From: Chlorocebus sabaeus
Lineage: Eukaryota > Chordata > Mammalia > Primates > Cercopithecidae
Reading direction: 5' to 3'
DNA: 64,000 nt
NCBI RefSeq assembly: GCF_047675955.1
Contig: NC_132925.1
Span: 22,406,688 to 22,470,687 of the forward strand
Positions 33,236 through 44,576 of the stretch are shown here, one piece after another. Below the pieces are notes generated by a model that saw nothing but the letters and a program-made list of their open reading frames with translations, was not told the DNA's origin and searched no databases. How positions within the stretch are numbered: position 1 is the stretch's first letter; each line of letters starts with the position of its first letter. Both the position numbers and the translations under genes were made by a program.

Positions 33236-34654
33236 CTTGTAGTGGTGGCATTTTCTGGGTCGTCATCTATAGGCCAGTGGGATGGCATTTTCTCAAGATA
33301 ATTTTAAAAAGCAAGGAAAAAGAAGGCTTCTCATTTATAATTTACAGATCAGATATCCCCTACCTTGTCCCTGGATGGTAGAACTGGATATTGTAAAATA
33401 ATAGTAATTAGTATTTGAATGACATTTAACTGTTTATAAAGCATCTTCACTTATATTTGCTTATTCATAACTCTGTAAGTTCTTCCAAAATTACTATACA
33501 CTTTGAGGCCGGTGGTGTGATGTGTGAAGATGAGAGAGAAGAAGTGAGGGTGGAGGATTTGGATTTGCAAAAATATTTGATAGTGTATTGTTTTTTATTG
33601 GTCTCAAGGAGGTCTATTTCTAGGAGTATTGAGAAAGATATATATGTATATATCTTTACCCATTTACTAGAAAATGTGTTTACTTCTCTAATGTTTTAGC
33701 AATAAGGAGAATTCCAAATATAGAGCAAATAAATCTGAATGTTAGCCCTCAGGAGCTGCTGATAGCAAAAGACTGAAGATCCTATATTTCTATATTCGGA
33801 TCATACTACTGAGGGATTTCAAGCTTCTCTTTCTCAAGCCAGCTTTAATAGTTTAATGGTTTAATAGTTTTTCAAAGAAAAGAAGGAATGGAAGTGAAAA
33901 ACGCATTAGTGAAAAAAAATGGAGAGCTGACACTTTGGCACCGAAATGTTAATACTTATTTTTAAGATTATATCGCCACCTAGTAAATCAGCTCAGAAAT
34001 ACATCCACAGAAAACGACAGCTTGTCTGGTGCTGAGCTCTAATCCTCTGGTTAGCAATTCCTGGGAGCACCTTTTCTTCTAAACATCTGCACACACAAGT
34101 GTGCTACCTGCGCACGCTTTTAGAGTTCTCATTGCTCAGGCTCAGCCCACGTTCTCCTGTTCATTTAGAGCAATGTGACGGAAAAGTCAACAGCACACAT
34201 TTTAGAAATGAAAACAAGCCAAGGATGTCTATCAAGGAACCTGTTACCTACTCTTGAAAAATGATTAGTTAAAACCATATATATTATCATTTGCCAGTTC
34301 CAAATAATTTAATTCTGGGCTTTTCATTAAAGAAAATATTTTGCATTTTCTACTTTCATTTCTGTATAGAACAGAAGTGGTCTGTTCATGGTCTTTTGGT
34401 TAGGAAGCATTGGAACTATGGAATTAAAAACACTAAACACTGCTTAAAAGTTTACTTGTCTTTAGTTTTTCTGTTATTACGAACAATCTTTTATTTCTTC
34501 TGCAGTGTTTGTTTGCACTGAATACTTTATGCTTGATCACCCACCCTGATTCTGTTTTTGTATGAAAAGCTTGTTAGCTTGATAAAACACTGCACCGGGT
34601 TTTAGTTTGTTATTTAATAGATGATTACCTGCGTGGCATCCTGACTATAGCCCT
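33236..34654. other. unique DNA with a possible MIR at 33395-33510
   Basis: ATTTGAATGACATTTAACTG with TATAAAGCATCTTCACTTATATTTGC might be a decayed sense MIR; too weak for a separate entry. A slightly more GC-rich block at about 34000-34200 holds no recognised repeat. Confidence 0.4.
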
Positions 34655-34780
34655 TGCTAGTGCCAATTTTTAGATCTGTGAGACAGGGATAACAATAGTG
34701 CATATATCACGGAGCATTTGGGAAAAATAAATTAAGCAGCGAGTGCTCAAAAGTGTTAATAATTATTATTAATAAGAAGA
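34655..34780 (-). mobile_element. MIR SINE, antisense
   Basis: TAGATCTGTGAGACAGGGATAACAATAGTGC and then TAAATTAAGCAGCGAGTGCTCAAAAGTGTTAATAATTATTATT follow the reverse complement of MIR from the '…aaaatggggataataatag' block to the '…gctcaataaatgttagctattatt' end. Confidence 0.7.
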
Positions 34781-36246
34781 ATAGATCAATTAGAAATGGT
34801 AGAAACGTAGGATAGAGACTGATTTCATCTTGCTCAGTAGATTAAAATGGCACAGGAGATCAAAATACTTTAACCAAACACATAGATAAAGAAGGCATAT
34901 ATTCTGAGACTAGAAAACCATTCATTCTTAAAAATTCAGGTGATTAAATTTTTAAAAATTATTAAATTGTAATCATATTTTAAAATGATTGAATTCAAGT
35001 ACTTAAAAACCTTGAAAATATACCTCCATTCTTTTTTCTGTGCTATCTTTTTTTTTTTTTGAAAGAAATCTATCCTCACTTCAGCCTTCCAAATAATATC
35101 TCCATTTTATTTTGAGGACTGTTTAGAATATTTTGATTAAAGAAATTAGCCAAGAGTTTAGGGTATGAAGTAGGGGAGGGGAGATTTTTGTTATGAGAAC
35201 CTTTTTCATAGGGGCTATCAGGCATAAAATATCAATTTTGTTTAACCCAGACGTGGCAGATTCTGCTATTTATCCCAGAATAACGATTGTTTTTCTTTTT
35301 CCCTTAAGGTAATAGAACTTTTTGCTGGTACATAACTATACAGCCAAATATGCCCTAGCTTTTTAAGTGTGGCATTGGCTGTGTGATTTGTGCTAACTTG
35401 GGTGCCATGCCTTTATGAAGAACATGCATTTTCTTCTCCCCTTGTCTTTTTCTACCTTTCTGCTGGCTGGAATGTGGATATGATGATGAGAATGGAACGG
35501 CCACTGGACCAAGAGAAGAAAGCTAAGTTTTAAAGAGAAATAGAGCAACAAGATAAAAGAAGCCTGACTTCCCATCACTTCTGATGTGCCGTAACAGTCC
35601 TGGAATGCCTGTGCAGACCTTACATGAGAAATAAGCCAATGCCTATCTGACTTAAGCTTAAATTTTTTATTTTTAGTTTCTTTATTACAGTAGCCTAAAC
35701 TGTACTACAACTAATTCTAATAGTCTACAAAGAGTAACAAGCCCTAGAAATATGAATGTAAAATTATAGATTTTAAGTTTGGTGTCTGCACACTGCAAGG
35801 CACTGCTTCCCAATGAGTAGTCATTCATTGAATATTGGACTGTTATCAAAGAAAAGAGATTTTTCATGTATACCAGAAAAGGTCCTCTTACTAGGTGATA
35901 GGAGGATTCTATTGTGTGTGGCTATCAAAGCAGTATCCTGTTTTCTTTAAAAAAAAAAAAAAAAAAAAAAAATGGAGAGGCTACGAAGAAATTAACTCAG
36001 GATAGAAGGTGGCTTATCTGGTTATCTGGCATCCAAGCTTCTTGCAGAACAAAAATACAAGTGCGGATGATAATGACAGGGAAAGGGGAGGACTCTGGAT
36101 CTGAGCACGGTGTGCTGGAGGAAGCATGGAAAAGGCCATAGGTGGTTGAATAGATCAAAGCAGCCCTTGGAGAGAAGATAAAAACATTAATTGGAATTTA
36201 TTAAGATATTTGCTACCTATATTACAATGTCCTATTTTCTATCTCC
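34781..36246. other. unique non-coding DNA
   Basis: No repeat or gene recognised apart from the A24 run listed below. Confidence 0.5.
35949..35972. repeat. A24 homopolymer
   Basis: An uninterrupted A-run with no recognised retroelement in front of it. Confidence 0.95.
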
Positions 36247-36492
36247 TCTAATAATAGCTAATGATTATTGAGCACTTTCTATGTGCCAGACACTGTTCTA
36301 GGGTTTTACATCTGTAATAATGTAATCTTTACAGAAACTCTGAGGTGGTGCTAGTATTTTTATTTATGTTTTCCAGATAAATAAATTGGAGCGTCGAGAG
36401 GTGAAATTACTTAGTAAAAGTCACCTTTGTTAGTAAGTTTGGCATTTGAACTCAAGCATTTTGCCCTAACCAATATGCTCTACTATCTTTAT
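36247..36492 (+). mobile_element. MIR SINE, nearly complete
   Basis: A well-kept copy: TTATTGAGCACTTTCTATGTGCCAGACACTGTTCTAGG, GTAATCTTTACAGAAACTCTGAGG, CAGATAAATAAATTGGAGC, and AAGTTTGGCATTTGAACTCAAGCA. Sense orientation. Confidence 0.95.
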
Positions 36493-36785
36493 ATAATGTT
36501 TACTAAATTCTCCGTTGCTGGCCATTATCTTCAGACAAGCGGATTTGGGTTACACGGGAGCTTCAGAAAGAGGACATAACTGAAGACATCGTTATATTTA
36601 GTAAATCAATATACATTATCATACTAAAGGCTTCCCAGTAAATAAATCTGCTTAACTCTGTTTAATTCAGAATTTCCCAAATGTGCTTGATCACAGAACT
36701 GATGTATTGAGCACCGACTATTGCCACTCCAAGAGGCTAGCGTTTCACTGAACATACTTCTCAAATTCTTGGGGAGAAAAATATA

Positions 36786-36900
36786 TTGACCTGGGTGTCA
36801 GGGGGCCCACATCTGGGTTCTGATTTGGTACCTTTTTGTTTATATAACTTTGGGCAAGTCACTGTAGACTTCTGGGATTTCACTTAGTTTTATTCTTTTC
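36786..36900 (-). mobile_element. MIR SINE, antisense
   Basis: TGACCTGGGTGTCAGG, CTGGGTTCTGATTTGG and ATATAACTTTGGGCAAGTCACTGTAGACTTCTGGG are the reverse-complement MIR core. An Alu follows immediately. Confidence 0.8.
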
Positions 36901-36905
36901 ATTTT

Positions 36906-37198
36906 CTTTTCTTTATTTTTATTTTTTTGAGACAAAGTCTTACTTTGTTGCTCAGGCTGGAGTGCAGTAGTGCAATTATAGCTCGCTGCAGCCTCACTCT
37001 CCTGGGCCTAAGTAATCCTCTCAATTTAGCCTCCTGAGTAGCTGGGACTATGGGCATGGATCACCACACCTGGCTAATTTTTATTATTTTTTGTAGAGCT
37101 GGGATCTTGCTGCATTGCCCAGGCTGGTCTTCAACTCCTGGCCTCAAGTGATCCTCCTGTCTCAGCCTCCCAAAGCACTAGGATTAGAGGTGTGAGCT
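36906..37198 (-). mobile_element. Alu SINE, old (J-like), antisense
   Basis: A T-rich tail and then a diverged reverse-complement Alu. CTCTCCTGGGCCTAAGTAATCC and TCAACTCCTGGCCTCAAGTGATCC are J-type features. It ends GAGGTGTGAGC, some 20 bases short of the normal 5' end. Confidence 0.93.
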
Positions 37199-38384
37199 TT
37201 GTCTATCTAGATATTTGATCTTGTAAAATAGTGTCCAAGTTGATGCAGTGACCAGTGAGTGACATGTGAGCTTTAAGGGCCAGGCTTATATTTGGAAAAA
37301 GTGAAAGCAGAGATACAGCTATAAAAAAATCCAGATAATTAAATCCACTTCTAAGCAAAAAGAGAAGAAATAGAACCAGGGAAATTTTGTATTGAGAGAT
37401 TTTCCTTAAGCATTTGAGTACTGGCATCAAAGAATATGTATGATAGATGATCCATAAGTATTTGTTTGGGCTCTGACTTTAGTCTTCGTAGACATGGGGA
37501 CATCGCTGATTTCCATGCTACCTCAGATGCCTACCGGTATCTTTCTCCAATTTGCAACCCACAATATCCAACCAGTTATTTCCCATCCATCTTGTTCATG
37601 TAGTACTTTGACCAAATTGTAAAGGAATAACTCAAGCAGATTAGACAGTTGATCTTTGGCCAGGTGAATAAGACAGAAGAAGATATTTCAGGCAGAGAAA
37701 GTAGCACATGCAAAGACTCAAGTGTAAGAAAGAGTTAGATAGGTTCAGTAACCTTGGGTTAGTGCAGACTGGCGGAATGTGTATTCATGGGATTTTTGTA
37801 GGTGTGGAGTTTGAAGAAGAAGGAGGATTCCAGAGAGAAGTGACTGGAAATGTAAGCTGGGTTTGGGTGGTGGAGTATGTTCCATGTGCTGTATTCAGGA
37901 TGCCTCTTCCTGCATAGACTCAAGTTTTAGATCTATCTTAATAGGAGTTTGCAGAAATTAAGCATAAAAGGAAATCCCTTTATTCTGATGAGATTCCATG
38001 ACCCTTTATGTGTCTTGGGAAAATTAGGATATAAGCTAGAGTACAAGTAACAATCCAATTCTGTTCTAATAGAATAATTCAATTATCATGGTACTGTCAT
38101 TGTATGTATCATGAATTTGCAGGTGTATGTTTATTTACATAGAAATAACTTCCCATATTTCTATAATGTGATAATTTCTACAATAACATCCTCATGATAT
38201 TGGCTGCCTTATAAATAAGTCTACATGACGAGGTTCTTCTGGAACTTTTGAATCTAAATTCACCTCTGGACGAGACCAGAATAAAAGAGGAATTTATGCT
38301 TTAAATATAATTGTTGTAATTTCTGAAGACCACTGGTTAAGGCAAATCTAGTTAATGTGTAGGAAACCTTGATTTATACGACAT
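37199..38384. other. unique DNA, possible ancient repeat near 37660-37800
   Basis: A motif of the type 'ggcagagaaagtagcacatgcaaag' at about 37690 occurs in many old repeats, but I cannot assign it. No gene seen. Confidence 0.4.
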
Positions 38385-38560
38385 TCTCTACCTGGTCTCT
38401 GCCTATTTATTCAGCCTCATTTATCCCTATCCATTTCCTTCTTACCTCACAGTCTCACACACCTGCTCTCTGCCTACTTTGTGTCCTTCACTATTTCCCA
38501 AAAATTCCTGCCCATTTATGCTAAGCTTTGAACATGCTGTTTTCTCTATCTGGTGAAAGT
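38385..38560 (+). mobile_element. L2 LINE fragment
   Basis: CTCTACCTGGTCTCTGCCTATTTATTCAGCCTCATTT, TACCTCACAGTCTCACACACC and AGCTTTGAACATGCTGTTTTCTC keep the order of the L2 3' part. Diverged. Confidence 0.6.
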
Positions 38561-38861
38561 AAAGACTTAACTTTGGGTGCTGTAATATTTTGATACAATC
38601 TAAGTAATTCTTGACATCAATTGCTTACTGTCAAGAGGATCAGTTATTATTAATCTTGCAGTTTGGTGGGAGAAAAGAAATTGAAGAGGGATGAAAAAAG
38701 GGGATTTATTCCCCAACTTCTTTTATCAGAGATAGCCTCTGTATTCCAAATTTATAGCTAGTAATTTAGAGGGAAATATTCCTCAGTAAAAGGCACCTGG
38801 AAGAAAAAAGAGTGGGGCTAAGAGGAGAGAGGAATGAAGAAAGGAAACAAGGAGGAAGAAA

Positions 38862-39085
38862 CTATTCTGGGTACTCTGCTTTCTGAGCCAGTAAACATAA
38901 TCTCATTTAATCCTTGTTACAATCCTGTGAGGTTAGAGTACTATTTCCATTTTACTTTTAAGGGAAGAATACTCAAAAAGTAGATAATATTTCCAAGGTT
39001 ATGTAGCCAACTAGATAATGGAGTTAGAATTAAATCCAAGCATTTAAGACTCAAAAGTCTACCACTCTTACCAATGGTTCTACTT
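38862..39085 (+). mobile_element. MIR SINE
   Basis: TAATCTCATTTAATCCTTGTTACAATCCTGTGAGGTTAG, GGTTATGTAGCCAACTAGATAATGGAG and ATTTAAGACTCAAAAGTCTACCACTCTTACC are the MIR core and 3' part in sense. Confidence 0.9.
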
Positions 39086-39256
39086 AGTGCCTTATTGCAC
39101 TAGTGTAAAAAATAAATGGGATCAAGATATTATTGGGATGATAATTGTAGTCTCCTGATTTACAGCCCATTGTTCTAGCCCCATCCCATTTGAACTATTG
39201 TCTTTTGGATAGGAAGGTTCATGTTTTATCTGTAACCATCAACACTGGTCATCTAT

Positions 39257-39370
39257 GCTGGGTGTGACAGCTCACACCTGTAATCCCAGCACTTTGGGAG
39301 GCCAAGCTAGGTGGACTGCCTGAGCTCAGGAGTTTGAGATCTGCCTGGACAACATGGGGAAACCCTCTCT
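39257..39370 (+). mobile_element. Alu SINE, left half (split by L1)
   Basis: Starts GCTGGGTGTGACAGCTCACACC and runs to CATGGGGAAACCCTCTCT. The second half resumes at 41124. The last 13 bases are the target sequence that the L1 duplicated. Confidence 0.95.
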
Positions 39371-39380
39371 CTCTCTCTCT

Positions 39381-39434
39381 TTTTTTTTTTTTTTCATGGG
39401 ATTGGCTTCTTTTTTTTTTTTTTTTTTTTTTTTT
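39381..39434 (-). repeat. double poly(A) tail with a 15-nt insert
   Basis: Read on the L1 strand: the 3' UTR end, A25 (39434-39410), GAAGCCAATCCCATG (39409-39395), A14 (39394-39381), then about five AG units and the target copy. Two A tracts with unrelated DNA between them is the layout of a very short 3' transduction. Confidence 0.85.
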
Positions 39435-39511
39435 AGACTTTAAGTTCTAGGGTATATATGCACAACATACAAGTTTGTTACATATGTATACTTGTGCCAT
39501 GTTGGTGTGCT

Positions 39512-39547
39512 GCACCCATCAACTCGTCAGCACCCATCAACTCATCA
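39512..39547. repeat. 18-bp tandem duplication in the L1 3' UTR
   Basis: GCACCCATCAACTCGTCA is followed directly by the same 18 bases with one change. It may be a subfamily feature of the L1 3' UTR rather than private to this copy. Confidence 0.9.
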
Positions 39548-39653
39548 TTTACATCAGGTATAACTCCCAATGCCATCCCTCCTCCCTCCCCCCTCCCCAT
39601 AATAGGCCCTGGTGTATGATGTTCCCCTTCTCGAGTCCAAGTGATCTCATTGT

Positions 39654-40514
39654 TCAGTTCCCACCTATGAGTGAGAACATGCGGTATTTGGTTTTCTGTT
39701 CTTGTGATAGTTTGCTGAGAATGATGGTTTCCAGCTGCATCCATGTCCCTACAAAGGACACAAACTCATCCTTTTTTATGGCTGCACAGTATTCCATGGT
39801 GTATATGTGCCACATTTTCTTAATCCAGTCTGTCACTGATGGACATTTGGGTTGATTCCAAGTCTTTGCTATTGTGAATAGTGCCACAATAAACATACAT
39901 GTGCATGTGTCTTTATAGCAGCATGATTTATAATCCTTTGGGTATATACCCAGTAATGGGATGGCTGGGTCATATGGTACTTCTAGTTCTAGATCCTTGA
40001 GGAATTGCCATACTGTTTTCCATAATGGTTGAACTAGTTTACAATCCCACCAACAGTGTAAAAGTGTTCCTATTTCTCCACATCCTCTCCAGCACCTGTT
40101 GTTTCCTGACTTTTTAATGATTGCCATTCTAACTGGTGTGAGATGGTATCTTATTGTGGTTTTGATTTGCATTTCTCTGATGGCCAGTGATGACGAGCAT
40201 TTTTTCATGTGTCTGTTAGCTGTATGCATGTCTTCTTTTGAGAAATGTCTGTTCATATCCTTTGCCCACTTTTTGATAGGGTTGTTTGTTTTTTTCTTGT
40301 AAATTTGTTTGTGTTCTTTGTAGGTTCTGGATATTAGCCCTTTGTCAGATGAGTAGATTGCAAAAATTTTCTCCCATTCTGTAGGTTGCCTGTTCACTCT
40401 GATGGTAGTTTTTTTTGCTCTGCAGAAGCTCTTTAGTTTAATTAGATACCATTTGTCAATTTTGGCTTTTGTTGCCATTGCTTTTGGTGTTTTAGACATG
40501 AAGTCCTTGCCCAT
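39654..40514 (-). pseudogene. L1 ORF2 C-terminal fragment, 286 codons open
   Basis: This frame ends at the natural ORF2 stop and covers the last 286 codons of a protein normally about 1275 long. It keeps the C-terminal cysteine motif CX3CX7HX4C (C-W-R-G-C … H-C-W-W-D-C) thought to help nucleic-acid binding. Endonuclease and reverse transcriptase parts are absent, so it cannot move itself. The methionine that opens the frame is internal and not a real start. No promoter accompanies it because the 5' UTR is missing. Confidence 0.93.
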
Positions 40515-40807
40515 GCCTATGTCCTGAATGGTATTACCTAGGTTTTCTTCCAGGGTTTTTATGATATTAGGTCTAACATTTAAGTCTCTAATCCATCTTG
40601 AATTAATTTTCGTATAAGGAGTAAGGAAAGATCCAGTTTCAGCTTTCTACTTATGACTAGCCAATTTTCCCAGCACCATTTATTAAATAGGGAATCCTTT
40701 CCCCATTTCTTGTTTCTGTCAGGTTTGTCAAAGATCAGATGGCTGTAGATGTGTGGTATTATTTCTGAGGGCTCTGTTCTGTTCCATTGGTCTATATCTC
40801 TGTTTTG

Positions 40808-41123
40808 CTACCAGTACCATGCTGTTTTGGTTACTGTAGCCTTGTAGTATAGTTTGAAGTCAGGTAGCGTGATGCCTCCAGCTTTGTTCTTTTGACTTAG
40901 GATTGTCTTGGAGATGCGGGCTCTTTTTTGGTTCCATATGAACTTTAAAGCAGTTTTTTCCAATTCTGTGAAGAAAGTCATTGGTAGCTTGATGGGGATG
41001 GCATGGAATTTATAAATTACCTTGGGTAGTATGGCCATTTTCACGATATTGATTCTTCCCATCCATGAGCATGGTATGTTCTTCCATTTGTTTGTGTCCT
41101 CTTTTATTTCACTGAGCAGTGGA
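40808..41123 (-). pseudogene. L1 ORF2 fragment upstream of the frameshift
   Basis: About 105 codons of ORF2 in a different phase from 39654-40514, so at least one frameshift lies in 40515-40807. The frame ends at a TAG (plus-strand CTA, 40808-40810) after residues W-Y-W, where the usual next residue is tyrosine; one base change explains the stop. The first six codons of the open frame lie in the Alu and target copy. Confidence 0.9.
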
Positions 41124-41356
41124 GGAAACCCTCTCTTTACCAAAAATAGAGAAAATTAACTGGACATGATGGCACATCTGTAATCCTAGCTACATAGGAG
41201 GCTGAGGTGGGAGGATCGCTTGAGCCTGGGAGGTGGAGGTTGCAGTAAGCCAAGACAGTACCATTGTACTCCATCCTGGGTGACAGAGGAAGACCGCATC
41301 TCAAAACAAAACAAAACACAAAAACCAAAACAAACAAAAAAAAATCCAAAACAAAA
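41124..41356 (+). mobile_element. Alu SINE, right half (split by L1)
   Basis: Resumes at the second target copy, GGAAACCCTCTCTTTACC, and continues through the right arm to an A-rich tail of CAAAA units. The halves together make one full Alu. Its own flanks (CATCTAT and CATCTAC) hint at a short target duplication. Confidence 0.95.
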
Positions 41357-43299
41357 TACAGCCATCTACTCAAGGCCATCTACTTAGTTATTTGGCATAT
41401 GGCATTCCTTATATATACATATTTGAAAATGATTTAAAATCTTACATAATATTTGACTACTTGGTACAGAATATCCATCATAGGTAATTCTTGACCCTAA
41501 AATTATTGTCAGTTCAATGCCTTGCTGTTTATAATACATTAAACTAAACTAAACTAAACACAGAATGGGCTAAACTAAACAGAATCGCTGTTAGGCTGGG
41601 AATTTAATAAGCCATATTCTAAAAGTCCCTGAAGCTCTGAATTATTTGGTTATAATATTTAGAATCACTGTGATACTGTGTTACAAAGTAAGGGTAACGG
41701 GGAGAGATAAAGGGAAAGTAAGAGGCTTCTATAATGTTTAAGGTGGTGGTAAGAATAGTGACGTCTAAGAATAACCTTAGATGTCCTATAGCATCAGACA
41801 ATGGTAGTACAAAAAGGAATCCTGTAATAACGAGAGTTTAAAGGGAAAAATAACTTCACTTTACCCCATCTTGGTCTATATCAGATGTTTGATCTTTCCA
41901 GTTGACTTAAGTAAGTTCTTAATAGAATCCTTGAAAACAAAAAATGATGAAGTAAGAGTAAGATAAATGATTTTAAAGCCACCAAAATTCAAGTGGGCAA
42001 GCGATATAAGGGTTAATTCCTTGCTGTTAAATTTTCTAATAAAATTGGCAACAGGCTGTTGAAAGTTTATTAGCTTGATGCTGGTTAATCATCCTTACTG
42101 TTTCTGTTTTGGACCACAGTAAAGGAACACAAACCAAATTAACCAGCACATGAGCCCTTTATAAGAACGTCTTTAAAATAATTTACTTAGCTTATTTACT
42201 CCCACTTTTTGAGTCGTCTGAACTATAGAATTCTCCAAATGAACCGGTACCCCAACTTGTTTGCCAGAATATAAAGATGAAAAGAAAAATGAGCTCTTAC
42301 AATACCCTGTGGGACTAATTACCCTGATCTGACTAGACTGGTTGTTAGATCTGAATTATAGTCATGAATAAGTTAGATCTTAATTAAAGTCATGTATGGG
42401 GTCCAAGAGGCAATGTCATACAGGCAAAAAAGCTGTTTTGTAATAAGTAGAAATTAGTATGATAGTGCTTTGTGAGACACTGGGCTTCTGGTTAGAAACC
42501 TATCTTCTGAGATGTAGAATAAATTTCAGGTTTAAAACATTAACTCATGTTCTTGCTATATATGTGGTCCTTTCTAAACTTTGAAACCATATCAATTTTG
42601 GGGGATTCCAGTAATGTGAATGAAATGACACTTTCAAAATTAGCTTATTGTTATTTTCTTTTACCTGCAAAGGTATGGCAGCTTTAATTTAATGTTTTAA
42701 GCTTTCTTAATAGCTACCAGCATCTTGTGTGAGTAGGAAACAATGAAGCAAAAAAGATTTTTAATTGGATTGGATAATATAAGAGAATTTCCTGGTGGTA
42801 GAAGGTGTTGAATATTAAAAAATAGCTTTGGAGTAGATAACAAAATTTTCTTCTCTAGAGGTTTTAAAATTTAAAGAAGTTTCATTCAGAAAACAAGTGG
42901 ATGAACTACGTCTATGTTCCTTGACCTATTCTTTTTTACTGAAGAATAAGAATGTTCTAAATGTCACAAGCCACCTGAAGGAAGAGAGGTATTGAACATG
43001 TGTACACAAACCCACACATCAGTGGCAACTACGCTGTTAGGACTAATTGAAGAATCCTAAATCCAGAAGGAAACCCAAGCTGAGTTTTGGTTTCAACATG
43101 AGTTAACAGCCTTAGAGAAATGGTGAGGAGGGGCTCTAGGCCGCTGTGTAAGAGTAGCCAGATGCCAAGCCACACATGAGGGAAGATTCCTGAAAAAAAT
43201 TAATCTTCCTGAGAGTTTTCATTTATGTTAGGATTTCTAATAATTTCCTCAGTGGAGGGAAAGAGGCGTGCATCCTCACATTTGAATAGGACATATGAG
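41357..43299. other. unique DNA with a (TAAAC)n tract
   Basis: Nothing recognised except the pentanucleotide repeat below. Confidence 0.5.
41540..41580. repeat. (TAAAC)n pentanucleotide repeat, interrupted
   Basis: Four TAAAC units, then ACAGAATGGGC, then two more TAAAC units followed by AGAATCG. The half-copy AGAAT suggests the interruption arose by duplication of a TAAAC-plus-flank block. Confidence 0.9.
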
Positions 43300-43500
43300 T
43301 TTACAAAATCCTCTCACATTTACAGTGAGTTACTGAATGAACAGAAGCAATCATTCTCATTTCATAATTGGTGAAATGGAGACAAAGAAATTTAGTGATT
43401 TGCTCACAGCCAAACAGCTGGAAAATGGTTGGGATAGACCTCAAAGGCAAGTCTTCTGACTCTAAGGTTGGTATTTTTCAGATACAGTGTATCCTTCTAC
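43300..43500 (+). mobile_element. MIR SINE
   Basis: AAAATCCTCTCACATTTACAG, CTCATTTCATAATTGGTGAAATGGAGAC, TTAGTGATTTGCTCACAGCCAAACAGC and TCTTCTGACTCTAAGG follow MIR in sense. Confidence 0.85.
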
Positions 43501-43586
43501 TTCTTTAAAGTGTTCAAAGTCCTACTTTGCTGGGAAGTGAGATATGAAAGGAAGCTCAATGATTATCTGTTTTAAGCGGAATTCTT

Positions 43587-43869
43587 TTGAGACAGAGTCT
43601 TGCTTTGTTGCCCAGACTAGAGTGCAGTGAGTGATCCCAGCTCACTGCAACCTCCCGGAATCAAGCAAATCTCCTGCCTCAGCCTCTGAAGTAGCTGGGA
43701 TTACAGGCGCAGACCATCATACCCAGCTAATTTTTTTGTACTTTAGGTATAGATGGGGTTTCACCATATTGCCCAGGCTGGTCTGGAACTTCTGACCTCA
43801 AGTGATCCGCCTACTTTGGCCTCCCAAAGTGCTAGGAGTACAGGTGTGAGCCACCGCACACTGTCTGGC
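43587..43869 (-). mobile_element. Alu SINE, old, antisense, tailless
   Basis: A reverse-complement Alu starting TGAGACAGAGTC without a T-tract. Possible target duplication TTAAGSSRARTTCTT (43572-43586 and 43870-43884, 11 of 15). The left flank ends AATTCTT. Confidence 0.93.
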
Positions 43870-44084
43870 TTAAGGCAAGTTCTTCAAGTTTCCAGAGTAG
43901 GACTCTTGGCTATTGGTTTGCAGAACTATGGCCTCAATTTTGGCTGTCATATCTGCAAAGTGTGGCATATAACCCCATACTGATAAGTAGTTTGAATGCA
44001 CTTGAATAGAATGAGTCACAGGCTCTTAAATTCTCTTTCGTAACATTGGCTCGTAGATTCATATATTGTTAGGGTAAGAATGGA

Positions 44085-44170
44085 GCCTTGTATTATTTAA
44101 TACAGTGATTTGATTTACATGTGAGGAAATTGTGTTCTAAAGGTGTTGAGCCTACGCTTAGTAGATATAT
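44085..44170 (+). mobile_element. MIR-like fragment (weak)
   Basis: TTTACATGTGAGGAAATTGTGTTCTAAAGGTG is like the MIR block 'ttacagatgaggaaactgaggcac'. Short and decayed. Confidence 0.4.
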
Positions 44171-44576
44171 ATTACAAATGGTGAAATCTCCAGGAAAATG
44201 TTCCTAATGTAAAGAAAATTCCAAAATAGAATAGGAGCCACAAAAAACCCTGACCAATTTTCTTTAGTGAGAGTTAGAAGAAAGATTCTTTGTTAACCAA
44301 CTTTTTACATTAAGTTTAGATAAAAAGATGTTAGCATTACCGTGGCACATTCATGAAGAGTTGTTATAGAATGTGTTACGAGGTAATGAGGACAGACGAT
44401 CTGGTATCTAAGAGTATTTAATGCACAAAAATACCGCAATCGTGTGGTTAACAGATTTTTTGTTTCATAGCATTTTCTTCAGAATTTTGTAGTCTTAAAG
44501 AGTATAGTAATTTGGAGATGAGTCTGCATTCACATATGAGTCATTTGGATGTGTGCAAAAAGAGCAGTGAATTTTT

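Larger units (their letters stand above)
39371..41123 (-). mobile_element. 5'-truncated primate L1 (L1PA/L1PB-type) inside an Alu
   Basis: A reverse-strand L1 of about 1.7 kb: tail (39371-39434), 3' UTR with the G-rich stretch (C-rich on the plus strand at 39582-39599), and the 3' part of ORF2. It is flanked by a perfect 13-bp target duplication GGAAACCCTCTCT at 39358-39370 and 41124-41136, both within Alu sequence. It closely resembles young primate L1s but carries frame-breaking changes. The 5' break falls in ORF2, as is usual when reverse transcription stops early. Confidence 0.97.

Noticed and set aside
39654..40514. The longest open frame (286 codons) as a host gene
   Set aside because: It is the C-terminal part of L1 ORF2, inside a truncated L1 with a target duplication.
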